From assembly GCA_022771805.1 (NCBI GenBank), contig JALELM010000013.1, forward strand, positions 1 through 51,784: a stretch of 51,784 nt of DNA. Reading direction: 5' to 3'. Each line of letters begins with the position of its first letter. The first letter of the stretch is position 1. This document shows positions 50,669 to 51,784 of the stretch, one piece after another. The notes beneath the pieces were generated by a model. It did no database searches. It was not told the origin of the DNA and was given only the letters and a program-made list of their open reading frames with translations. The translations under genes and the position numbers were made by a program. The DNA is from Veillonellaceae bacterium (GTDB taxonomy: Bacteria; Bacillota; Negativicutes; Veillonellales; Negativicoccaceae).

Positions 50669-51377
50669 TGGCAAAATCCTTTCCGTAGAACGTATTCAGC
50701 ATGGTGCGGACAAATGCGCCGCCGACAAACTTAAATACAAAAATTACCGCCAGCGGCAATACCACCGGCACCGTCAGCGCCGCAAAGAGCGCGGAACCTG
50801 TGGCAAAATAGTTGCTGATCATCCCGGCGCCGCTGTACTGCCACGCCGTCATAATCGTCAATTCCTTTTCCGTGACGAGACCGCTGTCGTACAGCTCGCG
50901 CGTCTGCGCCGCGCCCGCATCCGTACTCTGCAGGTCCGTGATCAGCGCCAAACCGGTCAGTCCCGGCACGCCGAGGATCGGCCGCAGCAACGGCGTCATG
51001 AGTTTCTGCGCCGCACGGATCGCCCCGTAATGGCTCAAAATCTCAATGCAGCCTAGCGCCAGCATAATCGACGGCGCCAAAGAAAAGGCGAACAGGAAGC
51101 CTTGCCGGGCAGCAATCCCGCCTTGGCCGATAAAGGTAGCTTTATCCGGCACCTTCATGACCCCGTACTTACCGATCAGCGTCGTGTAATCCATGGCACT
51201 CAGCCATTTCATACCCTCCACATTCATCAACAATCCCGAAAAAAACAAAATGGCGAAAAGGAGTGCGATATACGCACCAATCCCCACCTTGCCGCTGTCG
51301 AGGACATTCTTCGGCTCCGTCTCGGGCGCTTGTTGCACCGAGGCGGCTGCCTCATTCTTCTTGTTTTCGTTTTCCAT
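50661..51377 (-). CDS. yjiH: YjiH-type Gate-domain membrane protein (copy 2)
   Basis: About 238 residues: a polar N-terminal tail of some 30 residues, then about six membrane segments. It shares with copy 1 the tracts LLRPILGVPGLTGLALITDLQSTDA and VFKFVGGAFVRT. AGGAG lies six bases before the second of two adjacent ATGs, which was chosen. The pair is convergent with the LysR gene beside the mutase locus, so it may move an organic acid used there; this is inference. Confidence 0.9.
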   Translation of the reverse strand: MENENKKNEAAASVQQAPETEPKNVLDSGKVGIGAYIALLFAILFFSGLLMNVEGMKWLSAMDYTTLIGKYGVMKVPDKATFIGQGGIAARQGFLFAFSLAPSIMLALGCIEILSHYGAIRAAQKLMTPLLRPILGVPGLTGLALITDLQSTDAGAAQTRELYDSGLVTEKELTIMTAWQYSGAGMISNYFATGSALFAALTVPVVLPLAVIFVFKFVGGAFVRTMLNTFYGKDFANE

Positions 51378-51444
51378 CATTTGCTCCTTTCCGCCTGTCG
51401 GCTTCCATTCTCTCCGATCCGTACGCCGGAAGAGTAATGTACAT

Positions 51445-51450
51445 ATTATA
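51445..51450 (-). promoter_or_regulatory. Extended -10 promoter of yjiH copy 2
   Basis: Minus-strand TGGTATAAT with the hexamer at 51450-51445; the -35 at a 17-base spacing is AAGACA. Confidence 0.6.
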
Positions 51451-51533
51451 CCATTGATTGCCGCTCATGTCTTATGTTTCTATACTTTACTTTCATATTT
51501 TACTTCTAAACTCCAAAACATCGCGCAGTAATG

Positions 51534-51542
51534 TGTTATAAT
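51534..51542 (+). promoter_or_regulatory. Orphan plus-strand extended -10
   Basis: TGTTATAAT with no downstream plus-strand gene in the window. It might start a short non-coding transcript of about 160 bases towards the hairpin at 51684-51708, or be a chance match. Confidence 0.3.
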
Positions 51543-51644
51543 TCACGAACAGAAATCCGCCAGAACTTGCCACGGCATACAGCCCCCGTTTTTAAGGCAT
51601 TCTTTAGCTAACTAAAGCGACTGAATTGTGCAAAAATGTGGAGA

Positions 51645-51666
51645 ATTTTTGCCGATTTTTTGCCGA
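51645..51666 (+). repeat. Direct repeat TTTTTGCCGA x2, 11-bp period (site 3)
   Basis: AATTTTTGCCGATTTTTTGC continues to CGA; the TGCCGA cores start at 51650 and 51661. It matches site 1 (802-824) at 22 of 23 positions. Confidence 0.5.
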
Positions 51667-51683
51667 TTTTAGGAAAATAAAAA

Positions 51684-51708
51684 AGGGCGAGGCAGTCCGC
51701 CTCGCCCT
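51684..51708 (-). terminator. Terminator of the right-edge gene
   Basis: The stem AGGGCGAGGC/GCCTCGCCCT with a 5-base loop is followed by a T6 run on the minus strand, 10 bases after the partial gene's stop codon. Confidence 0.88.
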
Positions 51709-51718
51709 CTTTCACCTG

Positions 51719-51784
51719 TTACACTTCATTCCGTTTGCTTTGTTCTTTTCCGTACAGTCTTTCCATGCCGGCGCGGGTGACCAG
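51719..51784 (-). CDS. C-terminal end of a protein, cut by the window edge
   Basis: Only 21 residues and a TAA are visible (ending KEQSKRNEV). The frame is chosen because its stop lies just before a strong terminator. Too short to identify. Confidence 0.45.
   Translation of the reverse strand: MVTRAGMERLYGKEQSKRNEV

Larger units (their letters stand above)
51378..51718. other. Intergenic region, about 340 bases
   Basis: Holds the yjiH copy 2 promoter (about 51445-51470), an outward-facing plus-strand extended -10 (51534-51542), a small hairpin CTTTAG-CTAA-CTAAAG (51602-51617), the TGCCGA direct repeat (51645-51666) and a terminator (51684-51708). No convincing protein gene was found; a 26-codon frame from 51530 has no ribosome site. 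Confidence 0.6.

Noticed and set aside
51530-51610. A 26-codon small protein in the right intergenic region
   Set aside because: No ribosome site, and its ATG falls inside the proposed -10 element.

Overview
This window looks like chromosomal DNA from a low-oxygen or fermentative Firmicutes-type bacterium, plausibly a GC-rich member of the Negativicutes. The lineage call is an inference. It rests on two gene orders known from Bacillus-type genomes (walJ-htrA-rlmH, and holB-ricT-trmN6-rsmI-metG-tatD), strong GGAGG ribosome sites with frequent ATGA/TGATG stop-start overlaps, a YitT family protein, a meso-diaminopimelate dehydrogenase, a Psd/PssA phospholipid pair, and a methylmalonyl-CoA mutase/CoA-transferase locus typical of succinate-propionate metabolism. 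No rRNA, tRNA, CRISPR array or insertion sequence was seen. Almost all genes lie on the minus strand.

Left edge (1-900): the 3' part of a tyrosine recombinase gene, probably the end of a mobile element lying left of the window. 0.9-3.7 kb: a TrpXYZ-like ABC transporter (lipoprotein, permease, ATPase). 3.8-8.8 kb: a CBS protein, a membrane M50 protease, an apparently frameshifted tail-anchored coiled-coil protein, rlmH, htrA and walJ. 8.9-14.4 kb: an aminotransferase, then an overlapping operon ispE - GntR - MutT-like - mutY - membrane phosphoesterase. 14.5-21.4 kb: yitT, then a long operon tautomerase - guaB - wecG-like - psd - pssA - glycosyltransferase - surE. 21.5-24.9 kb: two tandem short flavodoxins, a repeat-bearing secreted protein and glnS.

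25-32.6 kb: FAH-family hydrolase, a stand-alone OLD-family ATPase/TOPRIM nuclease, diaminopimelate dehydrogenase, a yjiH-yjiG-iadA operon (isoaspartyl dipeptide use), an SDR and a YbjN-like protein. 32.7-39 kb: the conserved tatD-metG-rsmI-trmN6-ricT-holB block. 39-42.1 kb: a secreted class 3 lipase overlapped by an unrecognised 414-residue protein, and a small unknown protein. 42.1-44.5 kb: nth, trxB and a superoxide dismutase, all linked to oxidative damage.

44.6-51.4 kb: the most distinctive locus. A divergent LysR regulator faces an operon of CoA-transferase, methylmalonyl-CoA mutase catalytic subunit (without a B12 domain) and an MmgE/PrpD protein. A second yjiH-yjiG pair converges on the LysR gene. 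The MutT-like/MutY pair, Nth, TrxB and Sod together suggest strong investment in handling oxygen exposure. The rightmost 66 bases hold the end of another minus-strand gene.
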